Below the pieces are notes generated by a model. The model was given only the letters and a program-made list of their open reading frames with translations. It ran no database searches and was not told where the DNA came from. From CAYTXJ01 sp965613025 (lineage in GTDB: Bacteria > Desulfobacterota > DSM-4660 > Desulfatiglandales > JALVMZ01): a stretch of DNA of 64,000 nt. Shown here piece after piece: positions 34,156 through 43,028 of this stretch. The position numbers and the translations under genes were made by a program. Each line of letters opens with the position of its first letter. Within the stretch, counting starts at the first letter, position 1. The stretch is taken from contig CBFDUE010000005.1 in the NCBI GenBank assembly GCA_965613025.1, positions 1-64,000 of the forward strand. The letters run 5' to 3'.

Positions 34156-35131
34156 AGTCTATTACCGAAAAGTAGAAATGCTCATACTTAGGGATATTGT
34201 CTATTAGACCATTTTCTTTTAATAGCCTTGCAACCCTAAGATAGTCTTCCTTTTTTAAGACCCCCATCTTTGTATCTAACCCCTGAGTAAGTATGAGGTC
34301 TTTCATCCTCTCTAACATCCATCTCTGATGCACTCTGTTTGCAGGTATATGAACCCTTTTAAGATTCTTTAATATGACATCCAATGTCTCTTCAGGATGG
34401 GTAAAGGCGTAATTCCATCCTTCAATAGAGGCCTTCACAAAGGCTTTGCAAAGCATAGGATCACTTTTAAACTTATCTTCTAAGGTGTATATGCCATCTT
34501 CAGGGAAATTTAGTCCATAGTCATAGAAAAAGAATGTGGAAAGCTCCTCTGGATCTACCCCCGCCATCAATATGGTATGATATTCATTATACCACATGGC
34601 AGATGCCACATCCACCCCTCCCCGCAAAAAGAGATTAACCGAATATGATTGTCTGACAGGTATAACCCTTATATTATATTTTTTAAAAAAGGCCTTTGGC
34701 TGAACCTGAAAAAGAGGCCCCCAAAGCCCCACCTTTTTTCCATCCATATCCTTTGGCCGTTTTATACCAGATGACTTTTTGGCAACAAGCATGAGAGCAG
34801 ACTTTTGAATGATCTGGGCGATATTTACAAGTCTCACTCCTTCAGCTCTCATCTTTATTGCGGTTGAAAGCCAGAGAGTGGCAAAGTCAGCCTTTCTTTC
34901 TTTGAGGAACACATCAGAGGGTCTCTCTGGCCCACCATCTATTATGGTAAGGTCTATACCATGCCTCTTGTATATCCCTTTGTGTAATGCCATGTAATAC
35001 CCGGCAAATTGTGCCTGTGGAACCCACTGTGGAATAAATGTGGCCTTCTTTAATGTCTTTGCTCCAATATTTGAACATTGAAAAAGGATAGTAAGACATA
35101 TAATAAAGATATAATAATTTAGCTTAGCCAT
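34142..35131 (-). CDS. ThiY/NMT1-like periplasmic binding protein
   Basis: 329 residues from ATG 35131, which overlaps the RsbW stop by 8 bases and gives a normal signal peptide (NYYIFIICLTILFQCSNIGA). A longer frame from 35194 is possible but puts charged residues ahead of the signal. The core WVPQAQFAGYYMALHKGIYK is typical of the NMT1/ThiY family that binds pyrimidine-like or other small molecules. No permease or ATPase gene follows. Instead a dCache-PP2C gene overlaps it, so a sensing role (ligand presented to the sensor) is likelier than transport. That is inference. Confidence 0.88.
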   Translation of the reverse strand: MAKLNYYIFIICLTILFQCSNIGAKTLKKATFIPQWVPQAQFAGYYMALHKGIYKRHGIDLTIIDGGPERPSDVFLKERKADFATLWLSTAIKMRAEGVRLVNIAQIIQKSALMLVAKKSSGIKRPKDMDGKKVGLWGPLFQVQPKAFFKKYNIRVIPVRQSYSVNLFLRGGVDVASAMWYNEYHTILMAGVDPEELSTFFFYDYGLNFPEDGIYTLEDKFKSDPMLCKAFVKASIEGWNYAFTHPEETLDVILKNLKRVHIPANRVHQRWMLERMKDLILTQGLDTKMGVLKKEDYLRVARLLKENGLIDNIPKYEHFYFSVIDYENR

Positions 35132-35537
35132 TATCTTTAAAGACAATAAGTTTAAGAATGTTTTTATCACCTTCCCTTTTGTAATTGATCTCATCCACCA
35201 TCTTTTTCATAAGATATATTCCAAGCCCCCCAATCTTTCTGCTATCCATATCAGATTCTGTATCTGGATCGTGTATAAGTCTTGGATCAAAGGGGATGCC
35301 ACTATCCCTTATTTCAAAAATGACTCTTCCTATATCACCTCTATAACATCTAAGTTCAACCTCTCCCCTTTTTTCTGGGTATGCATATTTAAATATGTTT
35401 ACAAGTGCCTCTTCAACGGCTACCATAAGTCTCTCTGTCTTTTTCAGATTCAGTCCATGCTCTTTTGCACACTCTCTTGCACACGCATTGAATTTTTCAA
35501 GATTTTCAAGGCTTGCACTTAGCCTTATTGACTTCAT
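35124..35537 (-). CDS. RsbW/SpoIIAB-like anti-sigma serine kinase
   Basis: 137 residues of GHKL ATPase: VAVEEALVNIFKYAYPEK (N-box), IFEIRDSGIPFDP (G1-like) and GGLGIYLMKKMVDEI (G2). In partner switching it binds a sigma factor or other target and phosphorylates the STAS protein next door. ATG 35537 follows an AAGGA and lies 7 bases after the STAS stop; the frame also reaches 35582 but would overlap STAS. No sigma factor gene is adjacent, so the output target is unknown. Confidence 0.9.
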   Translation of the reverse strand: MKSIRLSASLENLEKFNACARECAKEHGLNLKKTERLMVAVEEALVNIFKYAYPEKRGEVELRCYRGDIGRVIFEIRDSGIPFDPRLIHDPDTESDMDSRKIGGLGIYLMKKMVDEINYKREGDKNILKLIVFKDNG

Positions 35538-35544
35538 GGAATCC

Positions 35545-35880
35545 TTATTTGAGATTGGAAAGTGCCGATTCAACTGAATCATAGACAGGGATTATCTTTG
35601 TAAACCCTGATATATCAAATACCTCTTTTACCACATCTCTGAGTGAGGCAAGAAAGAGCTTTCCTTGTTCTGACTTAAGTCTCTTTGATGCTGAAAGCAC
35701 GCTTCTAAGCCCTGCACTGCTGATATATTCAAGTAAGCTGAAATCTAAAATAAAATTCTTATTACCTTCAGATATTAATCTATCCATTTCTCTATCAAAT
35801 TCAGGCGAACTTATGGCATCCATCCTTCCCGTTAAAGATACGACTACAGTATTACCTTGCTTCGTGACGTTTATCTCCAT
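35545..35880 (-). CDS. STAS-domain anti-sigma factor antagonist (RsbV-like)
   Basis: 111 residues with the SpoIIAA/RsbV pattern: VVSLTGRMDAISSPEF, then FILDFSLLEYISSAGLRSVL, in which the ISSAG serine is the usual phosphorylation site. Expected to be phosphorylated by the RsbW-like kinase and dephosphorylated by the PP2C protein of the same operon. It lies 19 bases downstream of the GNAT-like gene. Confidence 0.93.
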   Translation of the reverse strand: MEINVTKQGNTVVVSLTGRMDAISSPEFDREMDRLISEGNKNFILDFSLLEYISSAGLRSVLSASKRLKSEQGKLFLASLRDVVKEVFDISGFTKIIPVYDSVESALSNLK

Positions 35881-35899
35881 ATTTTCACCCCCATAGCTT

Positions 35900-36946
35900 T
35901 TAAGGTGATCGGTTTTTATAAATCTCTTCCCACTCCCTTTTTACCATTGAAAGGAGTCTTTTATCTCGTTCATGGTAAATTTTTATGGAATCCCAATTGG
36001 GAAAGTCTAATAGCCTCTGCATAAGCAACCCATCTGTATCAAACCATCTGGGAAGCAATCCTCCAAAGAAATATCCTCTCTTTCTCAATATCTCAATCCC
36101 CCAACCAATCCAGGGATAAGTAAGATTACACCAGGCTTGGATAACCTTTGCTCCTCTTTTTAATACCTTATCTTCCACAATACCAAATTCTCTTTCAAAG
36201 TCTCTTCCCATATCCCATATGGCAATCCTGGCAACCTGAGCAAAGTCAAAATACTGCTCCTCAATCTTTGTCTTTGCCGATTTAGGAGGAGGCATTACTT
36301 CTGAAAAGGATATATCTCTCATATCATCAAATTCAGAATATAGAAAGATCGCATTTTCCTTATAGATCTCTGGTATAAAAACGGTGTGTCTTTTGGGTTT
36401 AAAGGTTCTGAAACAGAGCATGGTGCTTACCCTGTGCCTTCCTCCCCCTTCCTTTGAATATACCTCGGCAGGGATTAGATCTATCTCAAATGCCATGGTG
36501 ATCATATTTCTATTGTGGACCAATTTCTGCGATATTATGTGTCTGCAGACTGGTTCTCCATAAACCAGTTCTATATTAAAGAGCTTGGTGGCAACCTCAA
36601 TGCCATGCTCAAAGAGTTTGGAAAATATACCTTGTCCACCCCTATAAGATTTGTGAACCAGACCCGCTCCGGATTCATAGATTCCGCTATAGGGTGCACT
36701 GTTAAATAGGGCGTTATGGCCAACTATATCACCCTTTGAAGTCCTGGCCACAGAGGAAATTACTCTTCTTTCCCTATTTTCTTTAATCAGCCTTTCAGGA
36801 TCAATATATGTCTTAATAGGGTATTCCTTTCCATAGACAGATAGAAAAAGCCTGCATACACCTTCAGCGTCCTCTTCTCTAAAAAGATCCACCTTCCAAT
36901 CTTGATCTGGCTCTATTATATATTCCACTCTCTGATGCTCTGACAT
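35900..36946 (-). CDS. GNAT-like acyltransferase in the partner-switch operon
   Basis: 348 residues. The N-terminal half has a GNAT fold: VDLFREEDAEGVCRLF, GDIVGHNALF, and motif A in SYRGGQGIFSKLFEHGIEVA. The C-terminal half is unassigned, with WIGWGIEILRKRGYFFGGL reminiscent of a second GNAT strand-helix. It lies between an SGNH hydrolase and the STAS gene. The locus at 43029 encodes a protein where a GHKL-like and a GNAT-like part are fused, hinting that the two activities work together. Substrate unknown. Confidence 0.75.
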   Translation of the reverse strand: MSEHQRVEYIIEPDQDWKVDLFREEDAEGVCRLFLSVYGKEYPIKTYIDPERLIKENRERRVISSVARTSKGDIVGHNALFNSAPYSGIYESGAGLVHKSYRGGQGIFSKLFEHGIEVATKLFNIELVYGEPVCRHIISQKLVHNRNMITMAFEIDLIPAEVYSKEGGGRHRVSTMLCFRTFKPKRHTVFIPEIYKENAIFLYSEFDDMRDISFSEVMPPPKSAKTKIEEQYFDFAQVARIAIWDMGRDFEREFGIVEDKVLKRGAKVIQAWCNLTYPWIGWGIEILRKRGYFFGGLLPRWFDTDGLLMQRLLDFPNWDSIKIYHERDKRLLSMVKREWEEIYKNRSP

Positions 36947-36955
36947 ATATTCCCC

Positions 36956-38026
36956 CTATCTATTCCACCAGCCTATTCTGTCTATATCTCTGTATATCAC
37001 ATCAGCAATTACCTTCATACCCTTTTTGTTTAAATGGAATATATCTAAGAATAATTCATATCTATTTTGATGTCCATGTATAGGGGAATAGACATCTATT
37101 AGAGGGAGATTTAGTCTCTTTGGAAGGATTTCAGAAAACAGTGTAATCATAAAAATATCATATTTGCCCCTTTCCTCCCAGATTTTCCTCCAATTGGATT
37201 GGATGGTATCAAGAGCCCTTGCATCTTTGTCATCTATATCAGGATCAATGGCATAGGGTAGATTGATAATAGCGACCTTAGTTCCCATCTTTATGGCATC
37301 TTCAACAATAATCTTGAAGTTTTCTTCAATTGATGAAACACATTCTTTAAGTTTATATTCCTCATCCAACCTGGGGAAACCCTTTCTCTCTGTTGCGCTT
37401 CTCCTTATGAGGTAGTATGCACAGAACCTTCCCAAGATCTTATTCCACCACGGGCTTTTTCTTTCAAGTGCCATTACAAATTCCCAGGGCCAGGGAGTCC
37501 CGGGTTTCCATTTTGAGCCCATCATCCATGCCTGGGTTATATCATTTCCTCCTATCTCAATTAAAAGGATATCGGGTTTGATTTTACGCAGTTCCCTCTC
37601 CCATAAGATCCTGTGTTGAAATGAATTGTATGTAGGATTTCCTGCATTAATTATCTCCCATTCATGTCTTCCTTCTCGTTCAAGGATCTTTTGAAGCCTT
37701 ATGGACCAGAGATATTTCTCTTTTAGCAGCTTTACCCCAAAGAATGTGGACTCACCTATAAGTAGTAGCCTCTTCTTTTCACCATCTGGAGCTGGCTCAG
37801 GCCCCCTGCATCTAAATCTGTTTATATTTATGAGGGGATGGTGAAAGTTCTTCTTTAATACCCAATATAGAGGTGGATCGGTCTTTTCCAAAAATCTACT
37901 ATATGGATATTCGCCAATTATCTTTGAATGAAAAGGAACACCAAAATGTATGCGATGATAGATCCGTGAGGCCAATTCAATCCCTGCTACAGATCCAGCA
38001 AAACCAAGAAGCATATAATCTATCAT
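36956..38026 (-). CDS. SGNH/GDSL-family hydrolase
   Basis: 356 residues. The N-terminus has one hydrophobic segment (MLLGFAGSVAGIEL). SGNH blocks are LLIGESTFFGV (Ser), INAGNPTYNS (Gly), LLIEIGGNDIT (Asn) and the late LDIFHLNKKG (Asp-x2-His). Likely an esterase or O-acyl hydrolase; such proteins often work with acyltransferases on glycans or lipids. It overlaps the MFS gene by 4 bases and precedes the GNAT-like gene by 9. Confidence 0.85.
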   Translation of the reverse strand: MIDYMLLGFAGSVAGIELASRIYHRIHFGVPFHSKIIGEYPYSRFLEKTDPPLYWVLKKNFHHPLININRFRCRGPEPAPDGEKKRLLLIGESTFFGVKLLKEKYLWSIRLQKILEREGRHEWEIINAGNPTYNSFQHRILWERELRKIKPDILLIEIGGNDITQAWMMGSKWKPGTPWPWEFVMALERKSPWWNKILGRFCAYYLIRRSATERKGFPRLDEEYKLKECVSSIEENFKIIVEDAIKMGTKVAIINLPYAIDPDIDDKDARALDTIQSNWRKIWEERGKYDIFMITLFSEILPKRLNLPLIDVYSPIHGHQNRYELFLDIFHLNKKGMKVIADVIYRDIDRIGWWNR

Positions 38027-39219
38027 CTCTCTTTCCCTTTTAAATAGAATACCAAAAAGGCAGATAATATAGCCATAATTGAACAGAAATAAAACAATGA
38101 ATTAAAACCCATTTTTGTAACAATTGGCCCTCCTATAAAAGGCCCAAGGAAGAATCCACCCTGAAACATCTGAAGCCCTAAGTTCATATTGAATGCTCTA
38201 AAGCGGTAAGATGAGATATCAAACATCAATCCATTAAACACAGGCATTGCAATTCCCCATCCAAGCCCAAGTGTCAGACCCATGCCGTAAAATGATATTT
38301 TTCCCCTCACATGTGCAAGAAGAAGATAGGAGGCAGCGACTATAAACATGGTAAAAGATGCTAAAAGAGGTTTATTCATCCTGTCAAAAAGGGAACCTGC
38401 TCCCAACCTTATGGCTATCTCTCCTCCAGTTGCAAGGCTCATAAAAAGCCCTGTAGCTGGAATGCCTATACTTCTTCCATAGCCATCTAAGAAAAAGAAT
38501 ACAATTGCATGGGTGCTGTAAAACAGAAGCATGGAAAGAAGCAGAGCCATTATCCTCAATTCCTTGAGATCATTAAGTATCTCTTCCCAACTGAGTATGG
38601 ATCTGTTAATTGAATCAGGTTTTTGTTCTGTCTCAGGAGTATGTATCCATCTTAGCATAAAGATTACTAATAAAGTGATAAATGAAAATCCAAGCAGAGT
38701 ATTAGTAAATCCACCACTTACCTTATCCATTAGTGGAAGAATAGGCGGTATTATGGTATTTGGTATAAGGATTATAATTGACAGAAGGCCAAAAGCCTGG
38801 GCACTTCTGCCTTTGGGAATATAGTCAACAGTTAAGACCATTAGGGCAGTTCCTAAGATCACAAATGCAATACCATGCAAGGTGCGAACAATTAAAATTC
38901 CACCAAGACCAGAGACCATTTTATAGGATGCAAGGGTTAATATTACAAAAACTGTGCCTAAGTTAAGATAGAGTCTTACATTGCGGGCATGGATGAATGC
39001 ACTGATTACAGGCCTAAAAAGGAGAGAAGCTCCGCTAAATATGGCTATTATCAGACCAAACCATTTAGGATCAATTGGAAGGGTTCGCAGATATTCATAA
39101 AATTCAAAAAATACTGAGATATTTGAATATGCAATAAAGGTTACAAGAAATATTAAAAGCAGTTCTCTGTTCCATAATCCATTTTCGCTTTTAGGTCTAT
39201 TGTGGCCTCTATTATTCAT
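38023..39219 (-). CDS. Major facilitator superfamily transporter
   Basis: 398 residues with about 12 hydrophobic segments and an MFS layout of two six-helix halves; LGLGWGIAMPVFNGLMFD and FFLGPFIGGPIVTKMG are typical of the C-terminal half. It overlaps the Mo-hydroxylase FAD-subunit gene by 8 bases, suggesting it moves the substrate or product of that enzyme. Direction and substrate are unknown. Confidence 0.88.
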   Translation of the reverse strand: MNNRGHNRPKSENGLWNRELLLIFLVTFIAYSNISVFFEFYEYLRTLPIDPKWFGLIIAIFSGASLLFRPVISAFIHARNVRLYLNLGTVFVILTLASYKMVSGLGGILIVRTLHGIAFVILGTALMVLTVDYIPKGRSAQAFGLLSIIILIPNTIIPPILPLMDKVSGGFTNTLLGFSFITLLVIFMLRWIHTPETEQKPDSINRSILSWEEILNDLKELRIMALLLSMLLFYSTHAIVFFFLDGYGRSIGIPATGLFMSLATGGEIAIRLGAGSLFDRMNKPLLASFTMFIVAASYLLLAHVRGKISFYGMGLTLGLGWGIAMPVFNGLMFDISSYRFRAFNMNLGLQMFQGGFFLGPFIGGPIVTKMGFNSLFYFCSIMAILSAFLVFYLKGKER

Positions 39220-40060
39220 CTTTATAGTTAATTAAACGCATGAGAAGGTTACAGGCCACCTCTTTCCTATACCAGGCACTTGCACGAATATCATCAATGG
39301 GACGGATAACTTTTTTCACCTGTTCTGAGGCCCTATTTAGCATTTCAATTGAAAGTCTATTACCAATAAGGAGACTTTCTACATCATGGCTTCTTATAAC
39401 AGTGGGTCCCACACTCCCCCATGAAAATCTGGCATCTTCCACAACACCTTCAGCAGAGAGTCTAAGCAGGGCACAGAAGCTCACAATAGAGATTGAAAGT
39501 GCCTTTCTTTTCCCCACCTTTTCAAAATGATGGATATTGAATCCATATGCCTTTGGTATCAGAATGCCTGTAAGTATCTCTCCATTTTTTAATTGCGTCT
39601 TTCCTGGGCCTTTAATGAATTGATCTATGGGAAGCTGTCTTTTGGAATTTGATGTATGTAATTCCAGTTGGGCTTCAAGCACATACAGGGGAGGGAGAGT
39701 ATCGCCAGCAGGGGATGCAGTTACAATATTTCCTCCAATGGTTCCCATATTTCTTATCTGAGGTGATCCAAGCACCTCTATAGCCCTGATTAATACAGGG
39801 AAATTAGTATTAATTATATCTGATCTCAATATATCCGAATGGCTTACTCCTGCTCCGATAAATACCTTATCGCCTCTATCTTCAATGACCTTGAGCTCTT
39901 CTATCTTTTCTAAACATACCATAGGCCCCACTTTTATAATCCCTTTTCTAAGCTTAACTAAAAGGTCAGTTCCACCTGCATAGATTAAGGCATCTGGGAC
40001 ATGCTCTATCACTTCCCATAATTCCTTTAGACTATGGGGCATAAAGAGACTGTCTTTCAT
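39212..40060 (-). CDS. Molybdenum hydroxylase FAD subunit (CoxM/XdhB-like)
   Basis: 282 residues with the PCMH-type FAD motifs YAGGTDLLVKLRKG and IRNMGTIGGNIVTASPAGD. It passes electrons from the Fe-S subunit to NAD or another acceptor. It is the third structural gene in the order large, Fe-S, FAD, and overlaps the Fe-S gene by 4 bases. Confidence 0.93.
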   Translation of the reverse strand: MKDSLFMPHSLKELWEVIEHVPDALIYAGGTDLLVKLRKGIIKVGPMVCLEKIEELKVIEDRGDKVFIGAGVSHSDILRSDIINTNFPVLIRAIEVLGSPQIRNMGTIGGNIVTASPAGDTLPPLYVLEAQLELHTSNSKRQLPIDQFIKGPGKTQLKNGEILTGILIPKAYGFNIHHFEKVGKRKALSISIVSFCALLRLSAEGVVEDARFSWGSVGPTVIRSHDVESLLIGNRLSIEMLNRASEQVKKVIRPIDDIRASAWYRKEVACNLLMRLINYKDE

Positions 40061-40536
40061 TTTAGATTATCTTGCCTTTTGGTCTTTATATATGCTGCTT
40101 CAATTGCATCCACAATCTTTTGATAACCTGTGCATCTACAGAGATTTCCACTTATACCCTTTCTGATCTCATCCCTTGTAAGCTCTGGATTATTCTTCAG
40201 CAGGTAAAGTGCTTCCATAATCATACCAGGGGTGCAAAATCCGCATTGAATTGCCCCCTTTTCTATAAATGCCTCCTGTATGGGATGAAGACTGTCTTCA
40301 GAGCCAATCCCTTCAATGGTTGTCACCTCTCTTCCATGCAATTGGGGTGCAAGCATAAGGCAGGATAGCTTTGATCTTCCATCTACAAGGATCGTGCATG
40401 CTCCGCACTCCCCTTCACCACACCCCTCCTTAGTGCCTGTAAGAGCAAGATCTTCCCTTAATACATCTATCACCCTTTTAAATGGGGATACCTCTAACTC
40501 TACCTCTTTTCCATTTAAGATAAACTTGACCTTCAA
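40057..40536 (-). CDS. Molybdenum hydroxylase 2Fe-2S subunit (CoxS-like)
   Basis: 159 residues with two cluster motifs: the plant-type ferredoxin site KEGCGEGECGACTILVDG plus LSCLM, and the helical site CGFCTPGMIMEA plus GNLCRCTGYQKI. It transfers electrons between the Mo cofactor and FAD. The start codon directly follows the stop of the large subunit. Confidence 0.96.
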   Translation of the reverse strand: MKVKFILNGKEVELEVSPFKRVIDVLREDLALTGTKEGCGEGECGACTILVDGRSKLSCLMLAPQLHGREVTTIEGIGSEDSLHPIQEAFIEKGAIQCGFCTPGMIMEALYLLKNNPELTRDEIRKGISGNLCRCTGYQKIVDAIEAAYIKTKRQDNLK

Positions 40537-42855
40537 TTATCTTTCCCCCTCTCTTCTTTCCAATGCCCTAAGCACCTTTTCTGCTGTGATAGGTGATGTA
40601 AATATTCTTGCACCACATGCATCTGCTATGGCATTGGAAATAGCAGGAAGTGGCCCATTCATTGCTATCTCACCTGATCCTTTAAGGCCAAATGGCCCTG
40701 TATCTTCACTCAGTTCAATGGCAATGGATTCCATATCTGGTATATCTCTTGCTCCAGGGATGATATAGGTTGTAAGATCGTCTGTCTTGATCCTGCCCTG
40801 TTCCACTGAAAAATCTTCATAGAGTGCATATCCAATTCCCTGAGCAATCCCACCATGCATCTGTTGTTCAAAGAGTTGGGGATTCAGTATCTTTCCACAA
40901 TCGCTTATTGTAAGATATCTCTTTACTTCCACTTCTCCAGTGAGTCTATCAATTTCCACATAGGCAAGATGAACACCATAGGAAAATATCAGATGTGGAA
41001 TACCGTGCAAGGACAACCTTTCATCTTCAATGACCTTTTCCTCACATACAGGCGCCTTAAATAGATACCTCTCAGTTCTTTCATCTTCTTCCATAAGAAT
41101 TGAGATATCTCTTAGACTTACCTCTTTTCCCCTATCCCTATCCCTGATCTTTCCAGGTAATATCTCTATTGCCTCTATATCTTGAGACTTAAGCATATCT
41201 AAGGCTCTACGTAAGATCTTCTCTTTAAGTTTCAGGGTTGCCCTGATCAATGCATTTCCATAGGTGTAGGTGGTCCTACTTGCAGAGGAAGAGCCAGATG
41301 GAAGACATCTCTTTGTGTCAGGGAGCACAAGCTCCATCTGTTTAGGGGTCTGATTTAGTATGGAACCTGCAATCTGAAGATATGTGCTTGCATTACCTTG
41401 TCCCATATCCACAACCCCAGCATATACCCTGATCTTCCCATCATCTGTAAGCTCAATCTTTGCCTCAGCAGAATCAGGTATTACAGGCCCATAACCCATC
41501 GCATGGAAGACACTTGAAACACCTATCCCCCTCAATTTAAATCTCCCTACCTCTGACTTCCATCTCTTCCTTTCCTTCCACCATGGATGGTTTTTTAAGC
41601 TTTCAAGGCATTCCCTAAGACCAGTTGAAGTTGTAAGTTTCATTCCCACAGGGTTCTCGTCCCCCTCTATAAGGGCATTCTTAAGCCTTATCTCCAATGG
41701 GCATATCCCCAATCTATCTGCCATCATATCAACTACCTGTTCCATTGCACCCATCACCTGAGGAACACCAAACCCTCTGAAGGCTCCCCCCACTGGGCTG
41801 TTTGTATATACAGCCCATGCCCTTAGATGGGTATGGGGGATCCTATAGGGTCCTCCTGAATGCTCCAGTCCCAGTGCCATTACAGCCCCTCCAAGATGAT
41901 CATAGGGGCCTGTATCATAGTAGATATCCACATTCAGGGCATGAAATGCGCCATCTGACTTTGCACCTAATCTATAATGCAATTTTGCTGGATGCCTCTT
42001 TACCCCTGAAATGATGCTCTCTTCTCTGTCCCACCACATCTTTATGGGTCTATTGGGGCAATTTATGGCCGCAAGCCCCAAGAGGCATTGAACAGTGATT
42101 CCGTCCTTACCACCAAATGCCCCTCCGCAATAGGGTGCAATGATTCGCACCCTATCCAGTTTTATTCCCAATGCCTCTGCCACTTCAAATCTGTCTCTAA
42201 ATGGGCTCTGGGTGGAGGCAACTATTTCAAGTATCTGACTATCCTCATGATAGATTGCAAAGCCACATTCTGTCTCTAGATATGCATGCTCCTGATGGGC
42301 GAAGCTAAAGTTAGCTTCCACTATCTCATCACAATCTCTAAATGCATCCTCTCCCCTCCCTTTCCTTATCTCCCCTTTAAGTAGGATATTTCCATCTGGA
42401 TTATCTTCATGAATTAGCGGTGCACCCTGCTTTAGTGCTTCCATAGGGTCAAATACAGGGGGGAAAGGATCATATCTTACCTCAATCAGATTTATTGCCT
42501 CTTTTAAGATATCCCTTCCTTCTGCAATTATTAGAGCTATTGCATCACCAAAGTGTCTTATCTTATCCTCTACAAGAACTGGTTGATCCCTTTTGACAAC
42601 CCCAACCCTATTGCTGCCTTTTATATCTTTAAAGGTAAGGATCTTTATTACCCCATTGAGTGATAGGGCCTTTGATATATCAATATCCCTTATCTTTGCA
42701 TGCGAAACACCTGCTCTCTTAACCCCAGCCCATAGCATATCCTTTGAATAATAATCTGCTGCATATCTTTCCCTTCCAGTTACCTTGGACACCGCATCGT
42801 ATCTGGAGCAGGACTTCCCTATCTCATATATGAATTCAGTCTTACCCTTTTTCAT
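40537..42855 (-). CDS. Molybdenum hydroxylase large subunit (CoxL/XdhA-like)
   Basis: 772 residues with molybdopterin contacts PYCGGAFGGKDG, GGAFRGFGVPQVMGAMEQ and GVVDMGQGNASTYLQIAG, and the catalytic Glu in LKGSGEIAMNG (about residue 729). The loop CLPSGSSSASRTTY lacks the Cys-Ser-Phe-Arg motif of form I CO dehydrogenase, so this is a general hydroxylase (xanthine, nicotinate, aldehyde or similar). It heads the ten-gene operon that ends with the PP2C gene. Substrate not predictable from sequence. Confidence 0.94.
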   Translation of the reverse strand: MKKGKTEFIYEIGKSCSRYDAVSKVTGRERYAADYYSKDMLWAGVKRAGVSHAKIRDIDISKALSLNGVIKILTFKDIKGSNRVGVVKRDQPVLVEDKIRHFGDAIALIIAEGRDILKEAINLIEVRYDPFPPVFDPMEALKQGAPLIHEDNPDGNILLKGEIRKGRGEDAFRDCDEIVEANFSFAHQEHAYLETECGFAIYHEDSQILEIVASTQSPFRDRFEVAEALGIKLDRVRIIAPYCGGAFGGKDGITVQCLLGLAAINCPNRPIKMWWDREESIISGVKRHPAKLHYRLGAKSDGAFHALNVDIYYDTGPYDHLGGAVMALGLEHSGGPYRIPHTHLRAWAVYTNSPVGGAFRGFGVPQVMGAMEQVVDMMADRLGICPLEIRLKNALIEGDENPVGMKLTTSTGLRECLESLKNHPWWKERKRWKSEVGRFKLRGIGVSSVFHAMGYGPVIPDSAEAKIELTDDGKIRVYAGVVDMGQGNASTYLQIAGSILNQTPKQMELVLPDTKRCLPSGSSSASRTTYTYGNALIRATLKLKEKILRRALDMLKSQDIEAIEILPGKIRDRDRGKEVSLRDISILMEEDERTERYLFKAPVCEEKVIEDERLSLHGIPHLIFSYGVHLAYVEIDRLTGEVEVKRYLTISDCGKILNPQLFEQQMHGGIAQGIGYALYEDFSVEQGRIKTDDLTTYIIPGARDIPDMESIAIELSEDTGPFGLKGSGEIAMNGPLPAISNAIADACGARIFTSPITAEKVLRALERREGER

Positions 42856-43028
42856 TGTTCTTTTTGCTCCATATTTATGAATAAGACTTAAAAAGTCTAA
42901 TGTGCTAAAAAAGTCAAGCTCTTATTTTCTATACTTCTAAATCTTGCCTTTATGAAATATTTTTATAGAATCCTTAAATAGACACTATATGAAAGAAGTG
43001 ATATCATATACAAAAAAAGGATAAGATT

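Noticed and set aside
40537..42855. Large Mo subunit as a form I CO dehydrogenase
   Set aside because: The active-site Cys-Ser-Phe-Arg loop is absent, so only a general molybdenum hydroxylase is supported.
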